DNA of 55,508 nt. It comes from Smithella sp. PtaU1.Bin162. GTDB taxonomy: Bacteria > Desulfobacterota > Syntrophia > Syntrophales > Smithellaceae. A program made the position numbers and the translations under genes. Shown in pieces: positions 30,987 through 39,229 of the stretch (position 1 is its first letter; each line of letters opens with the position of its first letter). The stretch covers positions 1-55,508 of the forward strand of contig MVRV01000084.1 in the NCBI GenBank assembly GCA_002068015.1. The letters are read 5' to 3'. The notes beneath the pieces are model-generated. The model saw nothing but the letters and a program-made list of their open reading frames with translations, searched no databases and had not been told where the DNA came from.

Positions 30987-31829
30987 ATGAAATATTTTAT
31001 TAAATTCGGAGTTGTATTCCTGTTGGTCATTTTATTTCCTTTTATCGGCATGGCGGCGGAAATGGAAGAAAAAGGACTGCGGGTCAGTCCGCCTCTATCC
31101 CGGGAGAAAGTCACCCAAGTCAAGATTATGATCGATTCGGCAGACGGTGGGCCGAAAGTTCATACTCTGCAGCTTGGTTATCCCGCCTCCACCGTTCTTG
31201 TCACAGCCGCTTCCTTAACTGTTAAAAAAGGTTCTTATAAAATAGAATTGCTGGGGAATGATAAGCCCGCGGTTACTCTTTCCGCGCAAAACGGCAAGAC
31301 CGTAAAAGCCGAGGGCCGCCTGAATGTATCGGCCGAAGGAGCCGTTCAATACAGAGTAACGGCAAAGAAAGCAAAAGGCGTTGCCTTTGATCTTTCGTTC
31401 AATCCTTATCAGGAAGAGGTAAGGGGCGGCAGTGTCGATGCGGAAGAAAAATTATCATTGAACGGAGACAGCATTAAATTGAAGTTAACCTGCGTTGCGG
31501 GGAAGGATTGTCTTCTCCGTGTGCAAAACCTAAGCCCGTCCAAAGCCTGCCGGAATATTCTCTTTCGGATTGATTATAAAATAATGACACGGACGGAAAC
31601 CGTTGAAAAAAATAAAAGCGGCATTATTGAAGATATTCTTCCGCCCGGTAAAGCCGGTGAATGGCCGGTAGGTCTCGTTTTCGGGGAGCCGCCCAAAGAT
31701 ATGAAAATAGCGGTGATCAAGGCGGATGCGGTTGATGCCGTCCAGGTTACGGCGCCTTTTGGGAATTTACAGAAAAGCGGTACCATCGAACTGCTGCCGA
31801 TTGCTCCTTTGTCCGGTGAGGTTAAATAA
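30987..31829 (+). CDS. Exported protein of unknown function
   Basis: From ATG 30987 this is a 280-residue protein with a clear signal peptide (MKYFIKFGVVFLLVILFPFIGMAAE, cleavage likely after GMA). The mature part is Lys-, Val- and Ser-rich and looks like beta-sandwich material (VHTLQLGYPASTVLVTAASLTVKKGSYKIELLG), with two Cys at 'GKDCLLRVQNLSPSKAC' that could form a disulfide. I do not recognise the family. The frame opens at 30822, but the upstream part has no signal and a basic composition. It converges with feoAB. Confidence 0.65.
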   Translation: MKYFIKFGVVFLLVILFPFIGMAAEMEEKGLRVSPPLSREKVTQVKIMIDSADGGPKVHTLQLGYPASTVLVTAASLTVKKGSYKIELLGNDKPAVTLSAQNGKTVKAEGRLNVSAEGAVQYRVTAKKAKGVAFDLSFNPYQEEVRGGSVDAEEKLSLNGDSIKLKLTCVAGKDCLLRVQNLSPSKACRNILFRIDYKIMTRTETVEKNKSGIIEDILPPGKAGEWPVGLVFGEPPKDMKIAVIKADAVDAVQVTAPFGNLQKSGTIELLPIAPLSGEVK

Positions 31830-31911
31830 CTAGAGAGTACGTAATACGGATCGGAAGGTTCGCCGGTCGCTGCAAAATGATTCAAGAAAGCAAAGTACGA
31901 CGGCCTGTAAT

Positions 31912-34152
31912 TTAGAATCCCAGCCATTGAACAAAGTTATAGGCCAGCACACCACCGAAATAAGATACAAGCAGAGTTAGAACAATTGAAGAATAAAACC
32001 AGCGGTTGCTGTTCATTTCTTTTTTCAAAACGGCAATGGTCCCGGCACAGGGAATAAACAGCATCATCACGACCAGAAACGCCGCGGCCGATGCATGACT
32101 CATGACCTGTGGCAGCACACGTACCAATCCCTCTTCGCCCACGGAATAAAGAACTCCCAGTGTCGCCACGACATTTTCTTTGGCGACAAGTCCGGTTAAA
32201 AGTGCGGTGATCATTTTCCAGTTCAGGCCAAGAGGAGCGCCGGCCGGTTCCAGCAGTTTGCCTGCTTGCGCGAGCCAGCTTTCTTCGACCACTCCCGAAG
32301 GATAGTAGGACAAAATCCAGATCACTATGGCGACCGCGAGAATTACCGTTCCCGCTTTGCGCACAAAAGCAATTGTTCTGGCCCGGACAACCATCATGAT
32401 GGTTCTTAAATCCGGCCGGTGATAGATGGGCAGTTCCATAATAAAAGGAGCGTCCTGCTTCCAGATGGCCTTATTTACAAAAATTCCCGCTATTCCCAGA
32501 GCAACTATGTTCACGGCCAGAATGCTCCAGGATACGTAAGGGGCGTTGGAGCCGAAGACGGCTGCCGAAACGAGTGTCAGAACGGCAAGTCTGGCGGCGC
32601 AGGGAACAAAGGGAATCAAAAGCAGCGTGATCATCCGTGCCTTGCGGGTTTCGATAATCCTTGCTCCCAGCACGGCGGGAACGTTGCACCCGAAACCAAG
32701 ACACATCGGAATAAAGCTTTTGCCGTGCAATCCGACGAGATGCATGATTCTGTCCATAACAAAGGCGGCGCGCGCCATATAGCCTATATCTTCCAGAAGC
32801 GCCATGATCACGAAGAAAATAATCAGTACGGGCAGAAAAGTAATCACCGAACCGGCGCCGCCGATGATGCCGTTCAAAAACAATCCCTTAACCCATACGG
32901 GAAATCCGGCCAGTGAAGGTTCACTCCAGACAGTGAAGTGCTGAATCAAGCCGTCGAGCCAGTTCTGCAGGGGAATTCCTATGGAATATGTAAGGAAGAA
33001 CACGATCGCCATAACGGCAAGTAAAACCGGAATACCGAATACCGGCCGGGTCAGGATGTGGTCGATTCTGTCGGTCATGACCACCTGACCCATCTTGAAA
33101 CGGGAAAGAGCCGCCCGTGATATTTGTTCAATCCAGTCATAACGTCCGTTTACGACCGCATGCAGTGAATCTTCGTGCTCGCTGAAGAGCGCCTGAATCT
33201 TTTTCCAGGAATCCGGAGGCATCTGCTCCTCCATCTGCCTGGAAACATCGGCGTCTCCTTCCATTAATTTCACTGCCAGCCACTCCGGCGTATAGGGCTC
33301 GCGGCAATAAGGACGAACATAGGATATGATTTTTTGATAAACGGGCAGGTGCTCGGCCGATACTTCCGGCAACCGCGGATTGAGCTTCAGTTCGCCTGCG
33401 GCGAAAACGCTGATCTGGGTAATAAGTTCTTTAATACCGTTGTTGCGCTTGGCGACCATGGGAGTGACGGGGATGCCTAAAGATTCCTGCAGCGCCCTCG
33501 TATCTATCTGAATGCCCTGCTGCGAGGCGACATCGAGCATGTTCAGTGCCACAATCACCGGCCGGTTGAGCAGAAGAACTTCCGCCAGAAGGTAAAGACT
33601 TCGTTCCAGCGCCGCGGCATTTAAAACCAGAACAACTAAATCCGGTTTTTCTTTAATAATAAATTCACGGGTAACTCTTTCTTCTTCTGAAAAAGCAGTG
33701 AGGCTGTATGTTCCGGGTAAATCGACGATCCTGATCAGCAGTCCTTGCGACCGGTGAAATCCCTCTTTTTTTTCAATGGTTTTTCCCGGCCAGTTGCCGA
33801 CATGCTGGGACAAGCCGGTGAGAATGTTGAAGACGGTGGATTTGCCTACATTGGGCTGACCGGCAAGGGCGACGAATATTTCCTTTTCGGCGTCAGGTTC
33901 GCAGATATTTTCTTTGGCCGGCGGCGCTTTATAAACCATTATTTTTGCCGCCTCACCCTGTCCCAGGGCAATTTTTGTATCCGCTACCTGTACGATGACG
34001 AGACCGCCGCTGACCTGGGCGATTTTAAATTTGGCATTGGCGACAATACCCATTCCCGCGAGGCGGCTCATTAAAGCGGAACCTCCGTCAATGGAAGAAA
34101 TGATGCCCTGGTCGCCTTCCAGCAATCGGGTTATGGGAATGGAATTGGTCAT
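31912..34152 (-). CDS. feoB: FeoA-FeoB fusion ferrous iron transporter
   Basis: This 746-residue protein joins an N-terminal FeoA (SH3-like) domain, residues 1-75 (GDQGIISSIDGGSALMSRLAGMGIV), to FeoB. The FeoB G domain has G1 GQPNVGKST (98-106), G3 DLPG (144-147) and G4 NMLD (204-207). The membrane part carries Gate motifs ('IMALLEDIGYMARAAFVMDRIMHLVGLHGKSFIPMCLGFGCNVPAV' region and 'LLIPFVPCAARLAVLTL'). It imports Fe2+, needed for the Fe-S and haem enzymes nearby. GGAGAGAC precedes the ATG. The DUF2156 gene lies 10 bases upstream, on the same strand. No separate feoA or feoC is seen. Confidence 0.95.
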   Translation of the reverse strand: MTNSIPITRLLEGDQGIISSIDGGSALMSRLAGMGIVANAKFKIAQVSGGLVIVQVADTKIALGQGEAAKIMVYKAPPAKENICEPDAEKEIFVALAGQPNVGKSTVFNILTGLSQHVGNWPGKTIEKKEGFHRSQGLLIRIVDLPGTYSLTAFSEEERVTREFIIKEKPDLVVLVLNAAALERSLYLLAEVLLLNRPVIVALNMLDVASQQGIQIDTRALQESLGIPVTPMVAKRNNGIKELITQISVFAAGELKLNPRLPEVSAEHLPVYQKIISYVRPYCREPYTPEWLAVKLMEGDADVSRQMEEQMPPDSWKKIQALFSEHEDSLHAVVNGRYDWIEQISRAALSRFKMGQVVMTDRIDHILTRPVFGIPVLLAVMAIVFFLTYSIGIPLQNWLDGLIQHFTVWSEPSLAGFPVWVKGLFLNGIIGGAGSVITFLPVLIIFFVIMALLEDIGYMARAAFVMDRIMHLVGLHGKSFIPMCLGFGCNVPAVLGARIIETRKARMITLLLIPFVPCAARLAVLTLVSAAVFGSNAPYVSWSILAVNIVALGIAGIFVNKAIWKQDAPFIMELPIYHRPDLRTIMMVVRARTIAFVRKAGTVILAVAIVIWILSYYPSGVVEESWLAQAGKLLEPAGAPLGLNWKMITALLTGLVAKENVVATLGVLYSVGEEGLVRVLPQVMSHASAAAFLVVMMLFIPCAGTIAVLKKEMNSNRWFYSSIVLTLLVSYFGGVLAYNFVQWLGF

Positions 34153-34162
34153 GTCTCTCCGG

Positions 34163-35023
34163 TTATTTTTTTAAACAAACATGATATTTTTTCAATAATT
34201 TCTCGGGTCCGTAGGAACCTTTGGTGCGGCGCAGATTTTTACTGCCCATATCTTCTTCGAGGTTCAAAAACCTGTATCGGGGCAGTAACCGCCTGGCTGT
34301 GTCATTAAACATAAACTCATAAATGCCGTGATATTTCGTAAATGCTTTGGCAAAATGCAGGACAAAGGTTTCAGCGTTCAACGGCTCTCCGATAACAAAT
34401 CCCGCCGGTTCACTTTCAATGTAATAGAGAGTTCCCCATAAATCAAGCCCGGAAAATTTTTCCAGCGCCTCCCGGCATTGGAGAAAATCGGTTTTATTTA
34501 CGGCAAGTCCCGAATCGTTCTGCCAGCTTTGCAAAACAGTCAGCGCCGGCAAAGAGTTTTCACCGGAAATCGCCTGTGCCCGGGGAGTGTAGGCGGCAAA
34601 AAACTGCTTTAAATGGTTGCGATGGCGGACATACTGTTTTCCCTGAAATGAAGCCATTTTCTCCGTGAGGTAAAGATAATCCGATTCGCTGTCGTCATAG
34701 CTGATAATAAATTTATTTTCCGGAAAAAAGGAGAGCCATTCTTCCGGTACCGGGAAGAAGAAGTTATCTTCCGCAAGCAGATTTTCAAATGTTTTCTGAT
34801 CGCAGCCCCGCAGATCGTTGAGCGGCATTATATAGTGTTCACCCTGCCGGTTACAGCCGGCAATGAATAATCCGCAATCCGTGGTCAGAAATTCATAATG
34901 ACTGATGCTGCGGAAGAGGAATATATTGGCAAACGTGTAATCGGAAATCGGCAGATTCAACTCTTTAAATTTTTCCCGCAGTAATGTTTGGTGATGAAAA
35001 TCAATTATCTCCAGCTTTTTCAT
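34163..35023 (-). CDS. DUF2156 family protein (GNAT-like)
   Basis: This 286-residue protein matches DUF2156, the fold of the C-terminal transferase domain of phosphatidylglycerol lysyltransferase. Visible features are 'ISDYTFANIFLFRS', 'CGLFIAGCNRQGEHYIMPLNDLRG', 'QYVRHRNHLKQFFA' with its RHRNHLK motif, 'GLDLWGTLYYIESEPAGFVIGEPL' and the C-terminal 'YRFLNLEEDMGSKNLRRTKGSYGPEKLLKKY'. There is no membrane domain, so it is a soluble stand-alone version. ATG 35023 is preferred over the TTG at 35041. The 10-bp spacing to feoAB suggests co-transcription, but no functional link is known. Confidence 0.8.
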   Translation of the reverse strand: MKKLEIIDFHHQTLLREKFKELNLPISDYTFANIFLFRSISHYEFLTTDCGLFIAGCNRQGEHYIMPLNDLRGCDQKTFENLLAEDNFFFPVPEEWLSFFPENKFIISYDDSESDYLYLTEKMASFQGKQYVRHRNHLKQFFAAYTPRAQAISGENSLPALTVLQSWQNDSGLAVNKTDFLQCREALEKFSGLDLWGTLYYIESEPAGFVIGEPLNAETFVLHFAKAFTKYHGIYEFMFNDTARRLLPRYRFLNLEEDMGSKNLRRTKGSYGPEKLLKKYHVCLKK

Positions 35024-35059
35024 AAAACGAATTCCGGTCAATCCTTTCTCGAAGGCGCT

Positions 35060-35746
35060 CTATAAAATAAATTTATGCTCGTTTTCTTTGAGCCAGTGCC
35101 GGTGTAATTTGTATTCCGGCATGGCTGCCTCCAGCAATTTCCAAAATCCGGAAGAATGGTTTTTTTTCTTAATGTGCATTAATTCATGGATAATTACATA
35201 ATCAATTACAGCCGGCGGTGCCATAATCAGCCGAAAGCTGAAAGCCAGATTACTTTCTTGCGAACAGGAACCCCAGCGTGTCCGGGCCGATGTGATTTTA
35301 ATGCTTTTAGGCAGTAAATTCAGCCGGCCCGCCAGATCTGCCACCTGTTTTCCAATATATTCCACCGCCCTGGTTTTATACCAGTCAATAAAATAAATTT
35401 TTCTTCCGGCCGTATCCCTGGGGCTGTTAAGATAAAACCGGTTGCTCCAAAAGACAAGACCCTCCGGCAAATTTTGCTCACGGAATACTTCCAGGGGGTA
35501 GGACCCGCCCAGGTAATAAAAATATTCTCCCGATACAAATTCCTTTTCTTTTCTCCGGAATAACAGTGCATTTTGTTTTCGGATTGTTTTTTGAATCCAA
35601 TTTTGTTTTTCCTCGACGAAACGATTTATCTCGTCTAATCCTGTAAAAAAGGGCGCTGAAACAACAATTTCCGCTTTGCCGTTTATTTGCAGGGAAATTG
35701 TTTTTTTTCTTTTTCTGCTTTTTTTCAGGATGTAAGGAACAGCCAT
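35060..35746 (-). CDS. YgjP-like (DUF45) zinc metallopeptidase
   Basis: This 228-residue protein has the DUF45/YgjP pattern. It has 'LKKSRKRKKTISLQINGKAEIVVSAPFF', 'EEKQNWIQKTIRKQ', 'SARTRWGSCSQESNLAFSFRLIMAPPAVIDYVIIHELMHIKKKNHSSGFWKLLE', where HELMH...H forms the zinc site of a SprT/M48-like protease, and 'HRHWLKENEH'. Family members are often found beside type I restriction or other modification genes, but none are near here. Start ATG 35746 is tentative, since no strong ribosome-binding site is visible; the frame reaches a GTG at 35770. Confidence 0.85.
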   Translation of the reverse strand: MAVPYILKKSRKRKKTISLQINGKAEIVVSAPFFTGLDEINRFVEEKQNWIQKTIRKQNALLFRRKEKEFVSGEYFYYLGGSYPLEVFREQNLPEGLVFWSNRFYLNSPRDTAGRKIYFIDWYKTRAVEYIGKQVADLAGRLNLLPKSIKITSARTRWGSCSQESNLAFSFRLIMAPPAVIDYVIIHELMHIKKKNHSSGFWKLLEAAMPEYKLHRHWLKENEHKFIL

Positions 35747-35857
35747 TATTTGATCCAGTTTTTGATGCACCTAGCCCCTTTGGCCGCTTTCTTACCACAA
35801 TCGGGCCATTATAACCAATTACTTATTGCCGCCGGAGAAAGGATGGTAAAAGGAAAA

Positions 35858-38470
35858 TTATTGCGGTTTGATATCGGCGAAAGTGAAGCGGTTTTTCCCG
35901 GAGCCTTTGCTGCGATACATGGCCGTATCCGCCTGCGCGATGAGATTTTCCATATCCGTGCCATGGTCGGGATAAAGCGCGATGCCGATGCTGGCACCTA
36001 CCGACACTTTTCGACCGTTGAAGGTGATCGGCAAGGAGAGCATCCGGATGATTTTTTCGGCAATTTCTCCCGCATTTCCGGCGGAACGGAGTGCTGTTGC
36101 GACGATTATGAATTCATCTCCCCCGACGCGGGCAACCGTATCAGTTTCACGGATGCAGGCAAGAAAGATTTGAGCCACTTTTTTCAGTACATAATCGCCG
36201 GCTTCATGTCCCAGAGAGTCATTGACGGTTTTAAAGCCGTCCAGATCGATAAACATCACGGCCGTCCGGTAATTATGGCGGCGGGACATGCCGAAAGCCA
36301 TGGCCATACGGTCTTTTACCAGCCGAAGGCTCGGCAGCCCCGTCAGTGCATCATGATTTGCGAGGTGTTGAATCCGTTCTTCGGCCTGTTTGCGTTCGGT
36401 GATGTCCCGGACGACACTGATGAATGCCCGCGGCTGCCCGGTTGCCGTCCGGACGATGGAGGAATTGATTTCCGTTGTGATAGTCTGACCGTTATGCAAC
36501 CGCACCAGATATTCGTTCTTCTGGGAAGATCCCGTCTCCAGGGTATGAAGGAAGTTGGCTGCGGCAATATCCCTGTAATTATCGGCAAGGAGATCAAAAA
36601 TACTGTTTACTTCTTTGAAAAATTGATCGGTTCCCGATACTCCGTAGGTCCTGGCAGTTTGATTGTTGGCGGCGATTATACGTCCTTTCAGGTCATACAT
36701 GATGATGGGATCGGGGGATGTTTCAATCAGCGAACGGTACAGCTCTTCACTTTCCCGCAGAGCCTGTTCCGCCCGCTTGTGCTCCGTTATGTCAATGAAT
36801 GTCACCAGAAAATCATCGGCAATTGCAGTGCCGGAGATGAGAATATTGCGTATGACACCGTCTTTGCAGGTCACATTATATTCGGCAGCTTTTATATCCG
36901 TGCCGTTCTCCAGGGCTGTCCCGAGAGCCGCTTCCCATTTTTGTATCACCTCTTGCCGGTATTTTTCTTCCGGATATGCCTTGATCCACCACTCGGCAAG
37001 AGTGGGAACTTCCTCTTCAGTGTAACCGAAGATTTCGCTAAACCGCTCATTGCGAAAAGTTATTACTCCGTCGCGAGTGACATAGCAAATGGGCAGAGGC
37101 AGGCTTGCGAGCAGTTTCCGCAGCTTTTCTTCGTTCTTCTTCAAGGCTTCTGCGGACTCTTTCCACGCAGTAAAATCCCAGTTGATGCCGTTTATCCGCC
37201 ACGGCCTGCCGTTTGCGTCTCTCTCCAGTTTGGCTAATCCCCTCAGATGACGCACGGCTTTGGTTTGGGAAATAACCCGGAATTCGTTATCATAACCGGT
37301 TTTCCCGAGCCGGATGTTTTGCAAGGCAGCTTCTATTCCCGGCATATCGTCGGGATGAATCCTGTTCAGGATAATTTCAAGAGTCGGTTGAATTTCGCGA
37401 GACAGATCGAAAAGAATGTACATGCGTTCGTTCCAGGTGTGGATATCGGTATCCAGATCCCATGTCCAGACTCCGATATCGCCGGATTTTACGGCCATAT
37501 CCAGACGTGATAATGCTATTTGCAGCTCCCGCGTTGCTTTTTCATGCTCGGCCATTTCCCTTTCCATTCTCAGTTTTGCCTCGGTCATTTTTCTGGCCTG
37601 GTGGGATGAATTTTGGAGAAGGTAGATGATGAAGACCATCAGGGCCGAAAACAATATACCGGTCAATGTTATTATCAGCGGCAAGAGAGTCTTGTTTTGG
37701 TTCAGAAAATTCCGTGTCGGCCGGATATGGATGGAGAGACGCTGCCCCATGATTTGAGAGTTGGCCATCGTTTCCCATTCCGAATTTTTCAGATCATCCC
37801 ATCCTTTTTGCCGGAAAACAGGTTCGTCATTGATATATGCCGCGATCCGGAAATCATCGGATGCCCGGTGCCGGCGACTGACGCTGAAAACATAATCCAT
37901 CCATTCCTGAATACGGAAGGCTGCCAGAATAATTCCGTGAAATTCGCCTCTTAGATACAGGGGGAAATATATCGAAAATCCTTTGCCGCCCATAATCAGT
38001 TCAACCGGTGCCGTCATTGCCGGTGACCTGGTTGCCTTAACTTTTTCGAGTGCCCGGCGGCGATTCTGCTCGAAAGTAAGATTCAGATTTATCGCCGATT
38101 CATTGCCTTCCAGCGGTACTATCCAGTGAATACAAAAATCCTTATCGGCCCAGCCTATGGCCTGGAAACCGGGAACATCGGCGAGGTACGCATGGGTGTT
38201 GTCCACGAATTCCCTCCGGGTCATACTACCGCGTAATTCCCAGCGTTTAACCATGCGCTGAAGGGACGGGATGCGGTTTTTCAAGTCGGCATCCATATGA
38301 CCGGCCAGGTATTCGGCCTCGGCTTTGATCTTATGACGCAGAATGTTTTCCTCCCGCTGGCGGAACGACCAGTATAACGAACCCACCAGCACGCATAATA
38401 ATATGCCGATCAAAATAGGCAAGAAATTGATTTTGCTGCGATATTTTACGTATGACGAAAAATCGGACAT
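35858..38470 (-). CDS. CHASE-PAS-GGDEF diguanylate cyclase
   Basis: This 870-residue membrane protein makes cyclic di-GMP. Residues 14-32 and about 285-308 are membrane segments flanking a periplasmic CHASE domain (RWELRGSMTRREFVDNTHAYLADVPGFQAIGWAD, then FSIYFPLYLRGEFHGII). Three PAS-type modules follow, starting 'MAVKSGDIGVWTWDLDTDIHTWN', 'LLASLPLPICYVTRDGVITFRNERF' and 'SLIETSPDPIIMYDLKGRI'. The GGDEF active site is at 783-787. RETD at 774-777, five residues upstream, is the inhibitory I-site, so product inhibition is expected. There is no EAL domain. The strong AAGGGTGACAG site supports the start. No cognate partner gene is next to it. Confidence 0.92.
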   Translation of the reverse strand: MSDFSSYVKYRSKINFLPILIGILLCVLVGSLYWSFRQREENILRHKIKAEAEYLAGHMDADLKNRIPSLQRMVKRWELRGSMTRREFVDNTHAYLADVPGFQAIGWADKDFCIHWIVPLEGNESAINLNLTFEQNRRRALEKVKATRSPAMTAPVELIMGGKGFSIYFPLYLRGEFHGIILAAFRIQEWMDYVFSVSRRHRASDDFRIAAYINDEPVFRQKGWDDLKNSEWETMANSQIMGQRLSIHIRPTRNFLNQNKTLLPLIITLTGILFSALMVFIIYLLQNSSHQARKMTEAKLRMEREMAEHEKATRELQIALSRLDMAVKSGDIGVWTWDLDTDIHTWNERMYILFDLSREIQPTLEIILNRIHPDDMPGIEAALQNIRLGKTGYDNEFRVISQTKAVRHLRGLAKLERDANGRPWRINGINWDFTAWKESAEALKKNEEKLRKLLASLPLPICYVTRDGVITFRNERFSEIFGYTEEEVPTLAEWWIKAYPEEKYRQEVIQKWEAALGTALENGTDIKAAEYNVTCKDGVIRNILISGTAIADDFLVTFIDITEHKRAEQALRESEELYRSLIETSPDPIIMYDLKGRIIAANNQTARTYGVSGTDQFFKEVNSIFDLLADNYRDIAAANFLHTLETGSSQKNEYLVRLHNGQTITTEINSSIVRTATGQPRAFISVVRDITERKQAEERIQHLANHDALTGLPSLRLVKDRMAMAFGMSRRHNYRTAVMFIDLDGFKTVNDSLGHEAGDYVLKKVAQIFLACIRETDTVARVGGDEFIIVATALRSAGNAGEIAEKIIRMLSLPITFNGRKVSVGASIGIALYPDHGTDMENLIAQADTAMYRSKGSGKNRFTFADIKPQ

Positions 38471-38750
38471 CTGTCACCCTTCAGGAAATTAATGGCTGTC
38501 AAATTATTCAGCTGACAACTAAACCCTTATTTAATTTATCGGTTTTTCTTCGTTAATATTTAATCTTGCTTGATATTTCTTTAATGGGAATAAGAAAAAT
38601 TGTTCTTTCCGGTGGATATAAAAACAATTCCTGATTACCGCATTAATATCCGGCCGGTAAAACAAAAAAACTCTTTTCCGGAATGCGCAGGGGGATTCCA
38701 TAAACAAAACTTTTCAATAAAATAATAATGTGTTAGAAAGAAAAAAAATT

Positions 38751-39110
38751 ATGAACCCGGGTGCGATGGAAAAAATCAATCAACGTCCCTGGGGCTGCTA
38801 TGAAGTTATCGCGGAAGCCCCCGATCATAAAATAAAGAGAATAGTAGTTAAACCCGCCTGCCGGACAAGCCTGCAGAACCATAAACTGCGCAATGAACAC
38901 TGGTTTGTTGTCGCCGGTAACGGCAGGGCGCTCGTTGAAGATGAAGAGTTCCCACTTCGTGCCGGCTCCAGTGTCGATATTCCCGCAGAAGCCAGACACC
39001 GGTTATGGAACGTCTCTGCGGAGCCGCTTGTCATCATTGAAGTACAAACGGGGAAATACTTCGGGGAAGATGATATAGAGAGGTTTGCCGACGATTACGG
39101 CAGAATTTGA
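38751..39110 (+). CDS. Cupin protein, mannose-6-phosphate isomerase type II C-terminal domain
   Basis: This 119-residue protein is a single cupin domain matching the C-terminal isomerase domain of type II phosphomannose isomerase/GDP-mannose pyrophosphorylase: 'QRPWGCYEVIAEAPDHKIKRIVVKPACRTSLQNHKLRNEHWFVVAGNGRALVEDEEFPLRAGSSVDIPAEARHRLWN', then 'PLVIIEVQTGKYFGEDDIERFADDYGR'. The H-x-LRNEHW and ARHR motifs carry the metal ligands. It lacks the nucleotidyltransferase half, so it is a stand-alone isomerase or sugar-binding cupin. It lies just before the hybrid kinase gene with no shared function evident. ATG 38766 is another possible start. Confidence 0.85.
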   Translation: MNPGAMEKINQRPWGCYEVIAEAPDHKIKRIVVKPACRTSLQNHKLRNEHWFVVAGNGRALVEDEEFPLRAGSSVDIPAEARHRLWNVSAEPLVIIEVQTGKYFGEDDIERFADDYGRI

Positions 39111-39229
39111 TGCATATTTTGTGATCGCCGCCTTTCAGAACTCCAAAATTCAGAAATAATAGATACGGATGGCCGATATTTCATATAGATGATGTTTTCT
39201 TGCTTGGTTGCAGACCGAAAGGGGAATTC

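Noticed and set aside
35687-37237. 516-residue plus-strand open frame
   Set aside because: It lies antisense to the C-terminal PAS and GGDEF domains of the diguanylate cyclase and shows no recognisable motif. Its length reflects low stop density opposite a GC-balanced coding strand.
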